A stretch of DNA of 64,000 bases from JAKPPT01 sp964630305 (GCA_964630305.1 CAZVTR010000005.1:11780-75779), one strand, 5' to 3'. Positions 42,206 through 51,548 are shown, counted from the first letter of the stretch. Notes: generated by a model from the letters alone, not told the origin. Made by a program: numbers and translations.

Positions 42206-42942
42206 AAAACATTCAGCGGATTACCATACTCAATGTGCCTGTTGATATATTGCCGGAAGAAAAACTCGAAGAAGCAATAAAACAATTATACGCTGACGGG
42301 AAAAATCATCAAATAATTTTGCTCTCAACATTTGATTTGCTTAAAGCGCGGCGCAGCGGCGAATTTAGAACAATGGTTCAGACAGCAAGTTTGGTTATAC
42401 CTATTTCAAAATCAATTATAAAAGCAGCGGCCTTTTTAAAACGTCCGCTTCCGGTACGGTATGAACCTTTCGACTTTATTATTAGAGTTCTTGCGATATT
42501 GGAGCACTACGGAAAATCATTGTATATTTTTGGCGGTACACGGCATCTTGTCAATCGGGCTGTAGAAAACTTGCGGAAAACATTTCTGCAGCTTAAAATT
42601 GTTGGAAAACATGAGGGACATTTTCCAAAACAGTATCACGCAAACATAATCCAGGCAATCCGCAAAGCGACGCCTACGTTGCTGCTTACCGGAAAGGGAA
42701 TACCCTGGGGTGAGCGGTGGATTTACAGAACAATGAATCATTTTGCTTCCGGTATGTACCTCTGGGGGTCAGATGTGCTTGAAGTATTTGCAAAAAAGCG
42801 AGAGCGGCCGAACCGTGCGATGTTTGATAAGGGAAATGAATGGATGTACTATGTTGTTCGGAAGCCATGGAAACTTTTTAGAATCTTTCCATTTATCTGG
42901 TTTAAAATGCTGGTGCTGTTGTACCGAATGACGGGCAAATAG
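42190..42942 (+). CDS. WecG/TagA/CpsF-family glycosyltransferase (GT26)
   Basis: 250 aa. Typical GT26 features are seen: ILNVPVDILPEEKLEEAI at the start, SLVIPISKSIIKAAAFL, SLYIFGGTRHLVNRAVENLR, and LLLTGKGIPWGERWIY near residue 160. The family transfers N-acetylmannosamine(-uronate) or related sugars to lipid-linked intermediates; the exact polymer is unknown. The GGAG that serves it lies inside the end of rsmE. Operon with rsmE and ctpA. Confidence 0.87.
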   Translation: MAGKIENIQRITILNVPVDILPEEKLEEAIKQLYADGKNHQIILLSTFDLLKARRSGEFRTMVQTASLVIPISKSIIKAAAFLKRPLPVRYEPFDFIIRVLAILEHYGKSLYIFGGTRHLVNRAVENLRKTFLQLKIVGKHEGHFPKQYHANIIQAIRKATPTLLLTGKGIPWGERWIYRTMNHFASGMYLWGSDVLEVFAKKRERPNRAMFDKGNEWMYYVVRKPWKLFRIFPFIWFKMLVLLYRMTGK

Positions 42943-42975
42943 AGAATATTTTATAACAATAAGGGAGTTGAAAGT

Positions 42976-44094
42976 ATGAGCGTATATCAAGAACGGGTCA
43001 AGAAAGTTGCAGAAGAACTGGCAAAGCGTCAGCTTGCGGTATGCATGTTTGAAGACACAGAGGGGAGAAGAAATCCATCTATCCGCTATCTCTCAGGACA
43101 TCCCTCCGATGCGCTGCTTTTCATTAGCGCAAGCGGAAAATCAATACTTGTGCCGTGGGATATCAATATGGCTCATGCTATGGCAGAAGCCGATGAAATA
43201 CTACCATACACTGATTTTGCCCGATCGGTACCCGAAGCAATTAACGGTATTGGCAAACATCTCAATCTGCATGAAGGCGATATTATCGGGCTCCCGTCAG
43301 CTACGCCGTATCCGCATTTTGTTTCGTATATGGAAAAATGCGAACCCTATGATTTTTCCTGTACCGATGACGGCATGGATGAGTTTGTTGCTGGCATGCG
43401 AGCGATCAAGGATGCAGAAGAAATCGGTATATACCGGAAGGTGTCTGCTATCACTGACTCGATAATGGATGCAATTGAAGCACGTGTCCGCGCAGGGGAA
43501 TTTAAAACAGAAACCGATGTAGCGCTTTTTATTGAACGGGCACTGCGCGAAGCGGGCTGTGAAGCTACAGGTTTTGATACGATTGCAGCAGGACCCTCAC
43601 GCAGTTTCGGAATCCATGCATTTCCCTCCTATTCGGCAGCTGCATTCGGTACTGACGGTTTTTCCATTTTGGATTTTGGCGTAGTGTATAAAGGATACAC
43701 CTCCGATGTAACTATGACATTTGTGCGAGGAGCGCTCTCGGAAAAACAAAAAACAATGCTTGCCCTTGTGCAAAAAGCGTATGATGAAGCCGTAGCACTC
43801 TGCAAGCCAGGCATTCAGGCCAAAGAACCAGGCAAGCATGTTGATGCGCTCTTTAAGGAAGCAGGGTTTACAATGCCCCACAGCCTGGGACACGGAGTAG
43901 GCCTTGAGGCTCACGAAATGCCGATTATGCGAAGCAGAGAGGATAATACCTGGGAACTCAAGCCGGGGCAGATTATAACCATTGAGCCAGGACTCTATGA
44001 TGCTGAAGCCGGCGGCGTGCGCCTGGAAAATGATGTCCTCATCACCGAAACCGGGCACGAAGTGCTGACGCATTCACGAATTGTGTTTTTGTAG
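42976..44094 (+). CDS. Xaa-Pro aminopeptidase-like M24 metallopeptidase
   Basis: 372 aa. The N-terminal creatinase-like domain covers about residues 1-130. The M24 pita-bread domain shows all metal ligands: Asp in ILDFGVVYKGYTSDV (two Asp), His in HSLGHGVGLEAHE, Glu in TIEPGLY and Glu in RLENDVLIT. It removes N-terminal residues before proline, with two Mn or Co ions. GGGAG lies before the ATG. It may be cotranscribed with the WecG-type gene, 33 bp upstream. Confidence 0.92.
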   Translation: MSVYQERVKKVAEELAKRQLAVCMFEDTEGRRNPSIRYLSGHPSDALLFISASGKSILVPWDINMAHAMAEADEILPYTDFARSVPEAINGIGKHLNLHEGDIIGLPSATPYPHFVSYMEKCEPYDFSCTDDGMDEFVAGMRAIKDAEEIGIYRKVSAITDSIMDAIEARVRAGEFKTETDVALFIERALREAGCEATGFDTIAAGPSRSFGIHAFPSYSAAAFGTDGFSILDFGVVYKGYTSDVTMTFVRGALSEKQKTMLALVQKAYDEAVALCKPGIQAKEPGKHVDALFKEAGFTMPHSLGHGVGLEAHEMPIMRSREDNTWELKPGQIITIEPGLYDAEAGGVRLENDVLITETGHEVLTHSRIVFL

Positions 44095-44204
44095 TCTGCT
44101 GAAATGATGGAGAGAAGTAAGCTGTATAAGGAACTGCATGCGATACATAAGGGAAATGCAGAGTAAGATGTTTAAATCTAGAATGATGCAATTTAATAAA
44201 CTAA

Positions 44205-44229
44205 GAGCAGCGGTTTGTGGCCGCTGCTC
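44205..44229. terminator. Terminator hairpin between convergent pepP-like and glmS genes
   Basis: A 9-bp GC-rich stem GAGCAGCGG/CCGCTGCTC (44205-44213 with 44221-44229) with a 7-nt loop. On the minus strand it is followed by TTAGTTTATT, so it mainly serves glmS. Confidence 0.65.
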
Positions 44230-44252
44230 CAATGTAAATGTGTTATATTTTC

Positions 44253-46667
44253 TCAATCCACCGTTATCGATTTGCTCACGTTTTTAGGCGCGTCGGGATG
44301 TACGCCGTGATCTTCGACATGGAGCGCATCGAGCTTAGCTTTTTTGAGCACTGACATTCGGAGCGCAAGATACTGGAGCACAATTGCGCTCCCAAAAACA
44401 AAGTAATACTTGTTGCCAGTTACGGGCATATGAATAAAGCTGGATGTGTATCGGTTTTCATAACCAGCGGGCACGCCGGTTACTGCAAGCTCAAGGTCAT
44501 GGTCAGGCTCTGCAATAAGGAAAATATCTGCGCCGCGAATTTTGTGAGTGTGAATCTGGCTGATGGTAATGTGTTTATCATGTTCGTCTGGCGGGCAGAT
44601 AAACACGAGCGGATAATTCTTAAACAGAGCTTCGAGTGCTGTGCCAGTTACGTTTGTGTTGCCGGATGCGCACAGTGCTTCGAGCTGATCGAGCGAGAAT
44701 ACGGTGTTTTTACCCAAAATGGTATTGGGTCCGTGTTTAAACTCAGCTGCATCGTACCCTTCGGCATGGTTGAGCACAACCTCGCGGATTTTGAGTGCAC
44801 CTTCGCGTGCAAGTCCGATAAGGCCGGTACCAAGGAGATGAATGGAAGGCACCAGGTAGAGTTTTTCTGCAATTGCATCGATTGAAGGAAATGCAGAGCT
44901 GATTGTATCGGCAAGCAATTTTTTGATTGCTCCAAGATCGTTCGCAAGTTCTGGATCTTTTTTTACCCATGCGCCGGCGAGGAGATAGAGCACGACAAGC
45001 TGGTTAATAAACGATTTTGTTGCGGCAACCGCAATTTCTGGTCCGCAGAGTATGGGGAGGTAAAAATCCGATAACTCCTGCGGTATGCGGCTGTTTTCAT
45101 TGTTTACAATTGCAATGCGTTTAATTTTAGGTTCAAGTTTTTTTGCATCCTGGAGTATATCAACGAGATCTTTTGTTTCTCCTGATTGCGATATTGCGAT
45201 GATGAGATCATCCGCCTTGAGTGTGGAAAGATAGTTTCCGCGGAACTGGCCGGGGTTACAGGGAAATACTGCCAGCCTGGCAAGTCCGCCAAAGAAATAT
45301 GAACCAATGAGCGCTGCATGATAGGATGTTCCCGATGCAAGTATATAAATGGTGCCTTTGCGTTTTTGTGTTTGCTGCATGGTTGCAACACATCGCATAT
45401 ACGAAGTGCGGATTTCCTGGCGCTTTCGTTCTATTGCAAGCGCATCGAGAAGGACAAGCGCTTCTCTATGTTCGGGCGTAAGCCGTGATAGTTCATCAAG
45501 AATAAAAGCAAGCTCTGAGACAAAAGCGGTGTGAGTGTTCAGTGTGTTGGAGCCAGCCTGCTTTGCCTTGTTTGCAAATGCAAGCCACTGTGGTGATGCA
45601 AAGAATGCTTTTGCTGATACCTGTAATGCTTCGGTGCTCGCCGTTTGAGCAAGGTTTTCAATAAACTCAAGAGCTGCAATCGCTTGATGCGTGCTGGCAA
45701 GTTTTGTTAACCAGGCAAGATCAGGATCGGGGAGATAGTATCGAGCCAGCTCTGTAATGTTTGTGGGTGCGGATTCAATTTCCTGATGCATGAAAAACTT
45801 ATAGGGTTCATGGAGCCCGGTGTCCTGCACCGAAAGCCGCGATCGCATCGGAACAGGTTCTGAAAATTTCAGGGGACCAGTTAATGAGAACACTGCATAG
45901 GCAGTATGGTTGTACCAGATTCCCTGTCCTTCGAGGAGCGGAATCAAGATTTTTGTTTTAGAGAGCACAGAGCTCAAATCACTTGAAACAACAACAAAGC
46001 TGCCATTGGTATCGGTGCCAATACCGGCATAGAGTGAAGAACCGGATTTAATTGCAAAGACACCTTCGATATCGGGATCTGCAACGCAAGCCGCATAAGA
46101 GCCTACAGCCTCTGCTTCTGCCCTGCGGATTGCTTCTATCATGGCACAGTGTTGAAGCGATAGATCGGCACGAATGCCCGTTTTCTTATAGAGTGCATGT
46201 GCATTTTTAGCGGCATCCATATCGTTCTGTAAGATTTCGACATAGTGCTCTTCGATGAGGTGCACGAGCATCTCGCCATCGTTATCAGATTTTGGGCTAT
46301 GGCCTGATTCTATAAGCCGTTTTTTGAGCGCATCGGTATTAGAAATATTGCCGTTATGCGCGCCAACGAGTTCTTTTTTGCACAGCACATGGTGCGGCTG
46401 GCTGTTGATATCGGTCACGGCACCATACGTCGCCCAGCGCACCTGTCCAATAAAGCGCTGGCCGCCATATTGCGGTATGTTGAGTTCTCGGGTTACTTTG
46501 CTCGGCGAACCTACTTTTTTTACGAGTGTTATTTTTTTATCAGTTGTGATAAATGATGCGCCAGTAGAATCGTAGCCTCGGTATTCAAGCCGTTTGAGGA
46601 GTTCTGATGCCTCTTTACCTAATGAGTCAGTGTCTTTGTCATAAACCAATGATACAACGCCGCACAT
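44253..46667 (-). CDS. glmS: Glutamine-fructose-6-phosphate aminotransferase, long form
   Basis: 804 aa against about 600 in typical GlmS. The Ntn glutaminase starts with catalytic Cys2 (CGVVSLVYD), with RLEYRGYDSTG and QVRWATYG. Two SIS domains follow (ILASGTSYHAALIG, ISQSGETKDLVDIL, CGPEIAVAATKSFINQLV), and the end KNVSKSITVD matches the GlmS C-terminal isomerase tail. The extra about 200 residues lie between the glutaminase and SIS domains (about residues 290-440). It makes glucosamine 6-phosphate for cell-wall and LPS sugars. AAGGAG precedes the ATG. No glmS ribozyme-like leader was recognised. Confidence 0.9.
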   Translation of the reverse strand: MCGVVSLVYDKDTDSLGKEASELLKRLEYRGYDSTGASFITTDKKITLVKKVGSPSKVTRELNIPQYGGQRFIGQVRWATYGAVTDINSQPHHVLCKKELVGAHNGNISNTDALKKRLIESGHSPKSDNDGEMLVHLIEEHYVEILQNDMDAAKNAHALYKKTGIRADLSLQHCAMIEAIRRAEAEAVGSYAACVADPDIEGVFAIKSGSSLYAGIGTDTNGSFVVVSSDLSSVLSKTKILIPLLEGQGIWYNHTAYAVFSLTGPLKFSEPVPMRSRLSVQDTGLHEPYKFFMHQEIESAPTNITELARYYLPDPDLAWLTKLASTHQAIAALEFIENLAQTASTEALQVSAKAFFASPQWLAFANKAKQAGSNTLNTHTAFVSELAFILDELSRLTPEHREALVLLDALAIERKRQEIRTSYMRCVATMQQTQKRKGTIYILASGTSYHAALIGSYFFGGLARLAVFPCNPGQFRGNYLSTLKADDLIIAISQSGETKDLVDILQDAKKLEPKIKRIAIVNNENSRIPQELSDFYLPILCGPEIAVAATKSFINQLVVLYLLAGAWVKKDPELANDLGAIKKLLADTISSAFPSIDAIAEKLYLVPSIHLLGTGLIGLAREGALKIREVVLNHAEGYDAAEFKHGPNTILGKNTVFSLDQLEALCASGNTNVTGTALEALFKNYPLVFICPPDEHDKHITISQIHTHKIRGADIFLIAEPDHDLELAVTGVPAGYENRYTSSFIHMPVTGNKYYFVFGSAIVLQYLALRMSVLKKAKLDALHVEDHGVHPDAPKNVSKSITVD

Positions 46668-46796
46668 ACTTTGCTCCTTTTTGCATCACTATGCAACGAA
46701 AATGGAAAAATGGCAACTAGAAGATAGTTTTACTATGTGCAATGCATGTTGCGCGCTGGTATTTTAAAGGGAGGTATTTTAAAGGAGGTGCTTTAT

Positions 46797-46823
46797 ATGG
46801 AAGGGGTGTTTCCAATAGCTTGA
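46797..46823 (+). CDS. Possible 8-codon leader ORF before galU
   Basis: ATG GAA GGG GTG TTT CCA ATA GCT TGA encodes MEGVFPIA. It has a perfect AAAGGAGG 8 nt upstream, better than any other site nearby. The stop overlaps the predicted -35 of galU. A direct repeat (ATTTTAAAGGGAGGT and ATTTTAAAGGAGGT, 46761-46789) duplicates the Shine-Dalgarno. It could be a regulatory leader peptide or a relic of a lost gene. Confidence 0.25.
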   Translation: MEGVFPIA

Positions 46824-46849
46824 GTAAGCAAGTAATTCCATACTATGAT
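46820..46849 (+). promoter_or_regulatory. Predicted leaderless promoter of galU
   Basis: -35 TTGAGT (46820-46825), 18-bp spacer, -10 TATGAT (46844-46849), six bases, then ATG 46856. Confidence 0.5.
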
Positions 46850-46855
46850 AGTCCC

Positions 46856-47692
46856 ATGAAAGGTGTTATTGTTGCTGCAGGTTATGGGACGAGATTTTTA
46901 CCGGTTACAAAGACTGTCCCTAAAGAGATGCTGCCGCTCATTACAAGACCGGCAATCGATTTTATTATAGAAGAGTTTGTAAACGCAGGAATTCATGAGG
47001 TAATTATCATCACAAGCAGGCGCAAGAAATCGCTCGATGATTATTTTGATCATGAAGTCGAGCTTGATGGTGTGTTTGAACGTGAAGGCAATACAAATAA
47101 GCTCAAGCTTGTAGAGCCGCCTCGAGTTCATGTGAGTTTTGTACGCCAGCAGGCAATGCGTGGAACGGGTCATGCACTCCTCATGGTAAAGCCGCTCATA
47201 GGCACTGAGCCCTGCGTCGTAGCGTACCCTGATGATATTCATCTGGGTACACCGCCATTAGCTCGCCAGTTAATCGATCTGTATGAGCAAACAGGCTGTT
47301 CGGTGCTCGCTACAATCCATGAACCCGGTGATGTGAGCCGATATGGTGTTGTTGCCCCCGATGCTGATGGTGTGCATGTTAAAGGTTTTGTAGAAAAACC
47401 GGCACCAGGCACTGAGCCAAGCCATGAAGTTTCGATAGGCCGCTACCTCTATACGCCAGAGTTTTTTGACTATCTCGAAGAAGGCTGGAATAAGCATACA
47501 GGCGGCGAGTATTACCATCTCTTTGCGCTCAATACCTTGATTGCTCAGGGTAAGGTTGCATGGAAAGCAACTGAGGGTGTGCGGCTCGATACGGGTGAGC
47601 CGTCAGGATACCTGGAAGCGATACTCACTTATGCTTGGGATATTCCTCAGTATCGCAGTGTCATTGAGCGGTTTATCGCACAAAAAAAATAA
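46856..47692 (+). CDS. galU: UTP-glucose-1-phosphate uridylyltransferase
   Basis: 278 aa. Starts with the nucleotidyltransferase motif MKGVIVAAGYGTRFLPVTK, then KEMLPLITRP, QAMRGTGHALL, the metal-site YPDDIHLG and FVEKPAP. It makes UDP-glucose from UTP and glucose 1-phosphate for surface polysaccharide and glycolipid. In-frame codons upstream (from 46742) would give an unusual 38-residue extension over the promoter, so the ATG at 46856 is chosen. Divergent from glmS. Confidence 0.93.
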   Translation: MKGVIVAAGYGTRFLPVTKTVPKEMLPLITRPAIDFIIEEFVNAGIHEVIIITSRRKKSLDDYFDHEVELDGVFEREGNTNKLKLVEPPRVHVSFVRQQAMRGTGHALLMVKPLIGTEPCVVAYPDDIHLGTPPLARQLIDLYEQTGCSVLATIHEPGDVSRYGVVAPDADGVHVKGFVEKPAPGTEPSHEVSIGRYLYTPEFFDYLEEGWNKHTGGEYYHLFALNTLIAQGKVAWKATEGVRLDTGEPSGYLEAILTYAWDIPQYRSVIERFIAQKK

Positions 47693-47830
47693 AAAATTTA
47701 GCCATAATTTTTGTAACGTTCTTTGAATTGAGTTATGTTATTAAGAGAGTTTGAAAATAAATAGCCTAGATTCATACTCTATGAGCAGATGTTCTGCTTG
47801 TTAGTCAAATAAAGCTGAAAGGATGTATGC

Positions 47831-50752
47831 ATGAAAAAATCTAAAGTACTCAATGTGCTCATTATTGTTGGGTTTGTAGTACTCGGTCTTTTGAGCTGTG
47901 TTGGCACACAGGCTAAAGGCAGTGATGCAGCTCAGGTTCAGAGTGAAGAAGTGCAGCAAACGCCAATTGCGGTTACAGAAGTAAAGCAAAAGTATGATCC
48001 CTATCAGGCAATGCCAGATGATTTGCTGCCGCTTGCTCCTGAGCTCACAAAAGGTGTTTTTGATAATGGGATCACCTATTATGTAAGAAAAAATGGCAAT
48101 CCTGCTAAGCGTGCTGTCATGTATTTAGTCGTTAAAGCGGGTTCTGTGCATGAAACCGATGAAGAACGTGGCTATGCACATTTTGTTGAGCACATGGCAT
48201 TTAATGGCACAGCATCCTTTCCGGAGAACCAGTTGGTAGACTATTTTAGATCAATTGGTATGGAATTTGGTGCAGAAGTCAATGCGTATACATCATTTGA
48301 TAGAACTGTTTACATGATAAAAATGCCGCTTGATAAGCTTACGTTTTATCAGAAGGGGTTGCAGATTCTCAAGGAGTTTGCGCTTGATATTACATTTGAT
48401 CCTATTGAAGTAGAAAAAGAGAAAGGCGTTATCCTTGAAGAAATGCGGCTCGATAAAGGCAGCAGGGAGCGCGCAAGCAATAAGGAACTAGAAGCCATGC
48501 TCGGCGGAACGCCCTATGCAAACCGCAGTCCCATAGGAACAGAGGCATCTATTAGGAATGCTACAGCCGAAAAACTCAAAGCGTTTTATACAAAACACTA
48601 TACGCTGAATAGGATGGCAATTATTGTGGTTGCGGATCAAACGCCAGCCTACATGATACGTTCAGTTAATGAGGTATTTGAAAAACTTCCTGCTCAGCCT
48701 CAAGCTTTAACTAATTTTGTTTATAAAATTGACAGTATTCCTGATCTTAAATACTCGATAAGCACTGATGATGATTTTGGTATGGCAACAGTAGGGTATG
48801 AACAGATAACTCCGCTTAAGCCAGAAAAAACACTCCGCGATTATAATAATTTTGTTATTCGCAATCTTACTGAACAGGCAATTAATTTCCGGCTCAATGC
48901 ATTAATAAATAGCGGCAAAGCCAATTGGGAAGATGCCTATTTTGGCACTGACTATTTCTTTGGCCAAACACGTTCACTCGATCTTGTTATGCGGGCAAAA
49001 GCCGGTAAGGAATTAGAAGCTTTTAAAATGCTCATGGAAGAGATTGAGCGGCTAAAACAGAATGGGTTTACTGTGGGCGAATTTAACCGCGCTATTTCCA
49101 GCCACAGAGCATGGGTAAAGACGCTCGATGTAGAAGATATGGATCTAAAGAGCGATGATTTTGCAGAAGAGTATACCCGCAATTTTATGTATGATGAACC
49201 AGTGCCTGGTGTTACCAATGAGCGTGTGTATATTACTAATGTGCTCAATACGCTGACACTCGATATGCTTAATAACTACATGCGGGAGATGCTTAAGGAT
49301 TTTACTAAAGGCTTTATTTATGTACGAACAAAACCGCAATTTGTATCGCTTAAACAGGAAGATTTTGCAAAGCTTATCGCTGGAGCAATCAGCAAAAAGT
49401 ATGAACCCTTTGTTTCAACTGAAAAAGAGATAGGTTTATACGATAATTTATTGCCTCCTGGGAAAATAACAGCAGAAGAAACATTTTATAATGATTTTAC
49501 TAAACTGGTGTTAGCTAATGGCGCTGTAGTATATGTAAAACCTACAAGCTTTGATAAGGATGCTGTAAAAGTATTTGCTTTTGCGCAGGGCGGGTACTAT
49601 GCGTTACCAGAACAGGATGTTATGCCTGCCCGGTTGTTAAGTTTCCTTATGAATGCTGCTGGTTACAGTGATATTTCTGCAGATAAACTTAATGAACTTC
49701 TCGCTCCTTATCGTGTCAGCTTAAAATGGAATGTCGATAGCACAAGCCAGTATCTTGTTGGGGAAACTAAAACCAATGATGTTGAACCGCTCTTGCGGCT
49801 CATTTCGCTCTTGCAGGCAAGCCCGGGCAAGGATATTGCAAACTTTAATCGGAATAAACAGCGGCTTTTTGATGAAATTGAAAGCATACAGGAAGATCCT
49901 GAGTATCGCTTTAGAAATGACTGGCAAAAAGTGCTTTATGGCAGTTCTGAGTATGTTAAAGGTTTTGGAGTTAACGAATTTGACGCAATTACGTATGCTC
50001 AGTGTGCAGAATTAATGAAAAAGCTCTTTGGCAATGCCGGCAAGTTTACCTACGTTATTGTTGGCGATGTAACAATGGATAGCTTGAAACCTCTGCTCGA
50101 AAAACATATTGGTTCTTTGCCCGGAAAACCAGATTCAAGCAGGGTTGTCTGGAAAGAACCAAAACCACAAAAACCAACACAGCAGAAATACATATTTAAC
50201 TATGCCAAAGAAAATAAAGCCGATGTGCTGCTTTATTTTACAGGACCAATACAATATACCTGGGAAACAGAGCAAAAATTTGAAATTCTCAAAGCCTCTC
50301 TGAATAATAGGCTTCTCGATAGAATACGAGAGGAACTGAGCGGCACCTATGTAATAAGCTGTGATGGTTCAGTAGAAGTACTTCCTACACCGCAGTATAG
50401 CTTTATTATACAATTCAGTACCGATCCGGCACGTGTTGATGATCTCATCGCTGCTGTCCGCCGTGAAATTGATGCATATGTTTCGGGTAATTTTGATGAT
50501 AAATATGTCAAACAGATAGCTTCTCAGCTCAGCCGGACTACAGGATACATATATACCAATGATTTCTGGCTTTGGTATACTGGCCTTACACTGCTTAATG
50601 GCATTGATGACTTTTCGTTTGTACAACAGTGGTCATTACGTTCTGTGTTGGCAACCAAAGAAAATATTCAGCAGATGGCGGAAAAGGTATTTAATACTGA
50701 GTATCAGTATGTATTTGTGTTACAGCCGCCTGCAGCAACAGAGCAAAAATAA
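47831..50752 (+). CDS. M16-family zinc metalloprotease, lipoprotein
   Basis: 973 aa. The signal sequence ends in GLLSC (Cys23), so it is lipid-anchored. The inverted zinc motif HFVEH (GYAHFVEHMAFNGT) with a downstream Glu helix (EEMRLDKGSR) marks an active N-terminal M16 domain; three more M16-like domains follow without the motif, as in pitrilysin-type PqqL proteins. It probably degrades peptides or small proteins in the envelope. AAGGA precedes the ATG. The next gene begins 15 bp after its stop. Confidence 0.92.
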   Translation: MKKSKVLNVLIIVGFVVLGLLSCVGTQAKGSDAAQVQSEEVQQTPIAVTEVKQKYDPYQAMPDDLLPLAPELTKGVFDNGITYYVRKNGNPAKRAVMYLVVKAGSVHETDEERGYAHFVEHMAFNGTASFPENQLVDYFRSIGMEFGAEVNAYTSFDRTVYMIKMPLDKLTFYQKGLQILKEFALDITFDPIEVEKEKGVILEEMRLDKGSRERASNKELEAMLGGTPYANRSPIGTEASIRNATAEKLKAFYTKHYTLNRMAIIVVADQTPAYMIRSVNEVFEKLPAQPQALTNFVYKIDSIPDLKYSISTDDDFGMATVGYEQITPLKPEKTLRDYNNFVIRNLTEQAINFRLNALINSGKANWEDAYFGTDYFFGQTRSLDLVMRAKAGKELEAFKMLMEEIERLKQNGFTVGEFNRAISSHRAWVKTLDVEDMDLKSDDFAEEYTRNFMYDEPVPGVTNERVYITNVLNTLTLDMLNNYMREMLKDFTKGFIYVRTKPQFVSLKQEDFAKLIAGAISKKYEPFVSTEKEIGLYDNLLPPGKITAEETFYNDFTKLVLANGAVVYVKPTSFDKDAVKVFAFAQGGYYALPEQDVMPARLLSFLMNAAGYSDISADKLNELLAPYRVSLKWNVDSTSQYLVGETKTNDVEPLLRLISLLQASPGKDIANFNRNKQRLFDEIESIQEDPEYRFRNDWQKVLYGSSEYVKGFGVNEFDAITYAQCAELMKKLFGNAGKFTYVIVGDVTMDSLKPLLEKHIGSLPGKPDSSRVVWKEPKPQKPTQQKYIFNYAKENKADVLLYFTGPIQYTWETEQKFEILKASLNNRLLDRIREELSGTYVISCDGSVEVLPTPQYSFIIQFSTDPARVDDLIAAVRREIDAYVSGNFDDKYVKQIASQLSRTTGYIYTNDFWLWYTGLTLLNGIDDFSFVQQWSLRSVLATKENIQQMAEKVFNTEYQYVFVLQPPAATEQK

Positions 50753-50767
50753 AACGAGGAACTGCGT

Positions 50768-51304
50768 ATGGAATGGTATACGACATGGGTGAGAGAAAAT
50801 ATCATCCTTTCTTCATTTATACAATTTTTTATACTTGGTACGGTCGGCGAAATCCTCGGGATGGTAATTGCGCGGAAACAAGTCTCTGCTAATGTGGTTG
50901 AATGGCTGTTTAAGGCTGTGGTCTGGGGACTCTTGGGTATTCTCATCAAATATGCGTTTAAAGGGTACACGGGCTTTATAAACATCCTTGTGGAATATAA
51001 TTTACTCCCGGCGGTCGTTGGTCCGAATTCAAATATCGCACTGCTCAGAGCTTTTGCGCTTTCATTTGTGATGAATGCTCAGTTTGGACCAGTTCTTATG
51101 TTTTTGCATCGTACTACTGACAATATCATTATGCGGACTAAAGGTTATGCTGGAATCGATAGAAGTTTTTGGACATTGCTCTGGTTCTGGCTCCCGGCCC
51201 ATACCCTGACATTTTCACTTCCCGCTGATTATCAGATTGGTGTTGCAGCACTGCTTTCGGTAGCGCTTGGAATAATCATGGGGTATACTAAGCGCAAAAG
51301 CTAG
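50768..51304 (+). CDS. Four-helix membrane protein, unknown function
   Basis: 178 aa with about four membrane helices (FIQFFILGTVGEILGMVIA, AVVWGLLGILIKYAF, ALSFVMNAQFGPVLMFL, IGVAALLSVALGIIMG). The segment NAQFGPVLMFLHR recalls the Mpv17/PMP22 signature faintly. CGAGGAA precedes the ATG. It may be cotranscribed with the M16 peptidase. A terminator follows at 51374-51399. Confidence 0.65.
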   Translation: MEWYTTWVRENIILSSFIQFFILGTVGEILGMVIARKQVSANVVEWLFKAVVWGLLGILIKYAFKGYTGFINILVEYNLLPAVVGPNSNIALLRAFALSFVMNAQFGPVLMFLHRTTDNIIMRTKGYAGIDRSFWTLLWFWLPAHTLTFSLPADYQIGVAALLSVALGIIMGYTKRKS

Positions 51305-51327
51305 TGTTTGTCTGAGTAGCCTACAAG

Positions 51328-51352
51328 CAATCAGTGTTTACAGTGCTGATTG
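51328..51352. promoter_or_regulatory. Inverted repeat, possible enhancer site
   Basis: CAATCAG (51328-51334) and CTGATTG (51346-51352), 7-bp arms 11 nt apart, centred about 145 bp upstream of the -24/-12 promoter of iadA. That distance suits a sigma-54 activator binding site, but a hairpin in the preceding 3' UTR is also possible. Confidence 0.3.
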
Positions 51353-51373
51353 GTGGTGCAATGAAGCATTATG

Positions 51374-51399
51374 AAGCCGCTCGTGAGGGGCGGCTTTTT
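51374..51399 (+). terminator. Rho-independent terminator
   Basis: Stem AAGCCGCTC paired with GGGCGGCTT (one wobble), 5-nt loop, then a T-rich tail (TTTTG, TTTTT). It ends transcription of the gene at 50768. Confidence 0.75.
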
Positions 51400-51477
51400 G
51401 TTTTTATGCATGATGGAGTGATTTTTTTCTGCTTATGTACAGACAAAACTATATATTTTTAGCGCAAATTGTAAAAA

Positions 51478-51493
51478 TGGCATAAATTTTGCT
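51478..51493 (+). promoter_or_regulatory. Sigma-54 (-24/-12) promoter of iadA
   Basis: TGGCATAAATTTTGCT: GG at 51479-51480 and GC at 51491-51492, exactly 10 bp apart, with the consensus TGGCA and TTGC blocks. The iadA ATG is 56 bp downstream and preceded by AGGAG. Confidence 0.7.
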
Positions 51494-51548
51494 TATAAAT
51501 ATTTCAAGTGAATAACCAAATTATGAGTCTGAGACAGGAGTAAATACT

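Noticed and set aside
46742..46855. N-terminal extension of GalU by 38 residues
   Set aside because: The extension repeats YFKG from duplicated DNA, lacks family similarity and overlies the predicted promoter.
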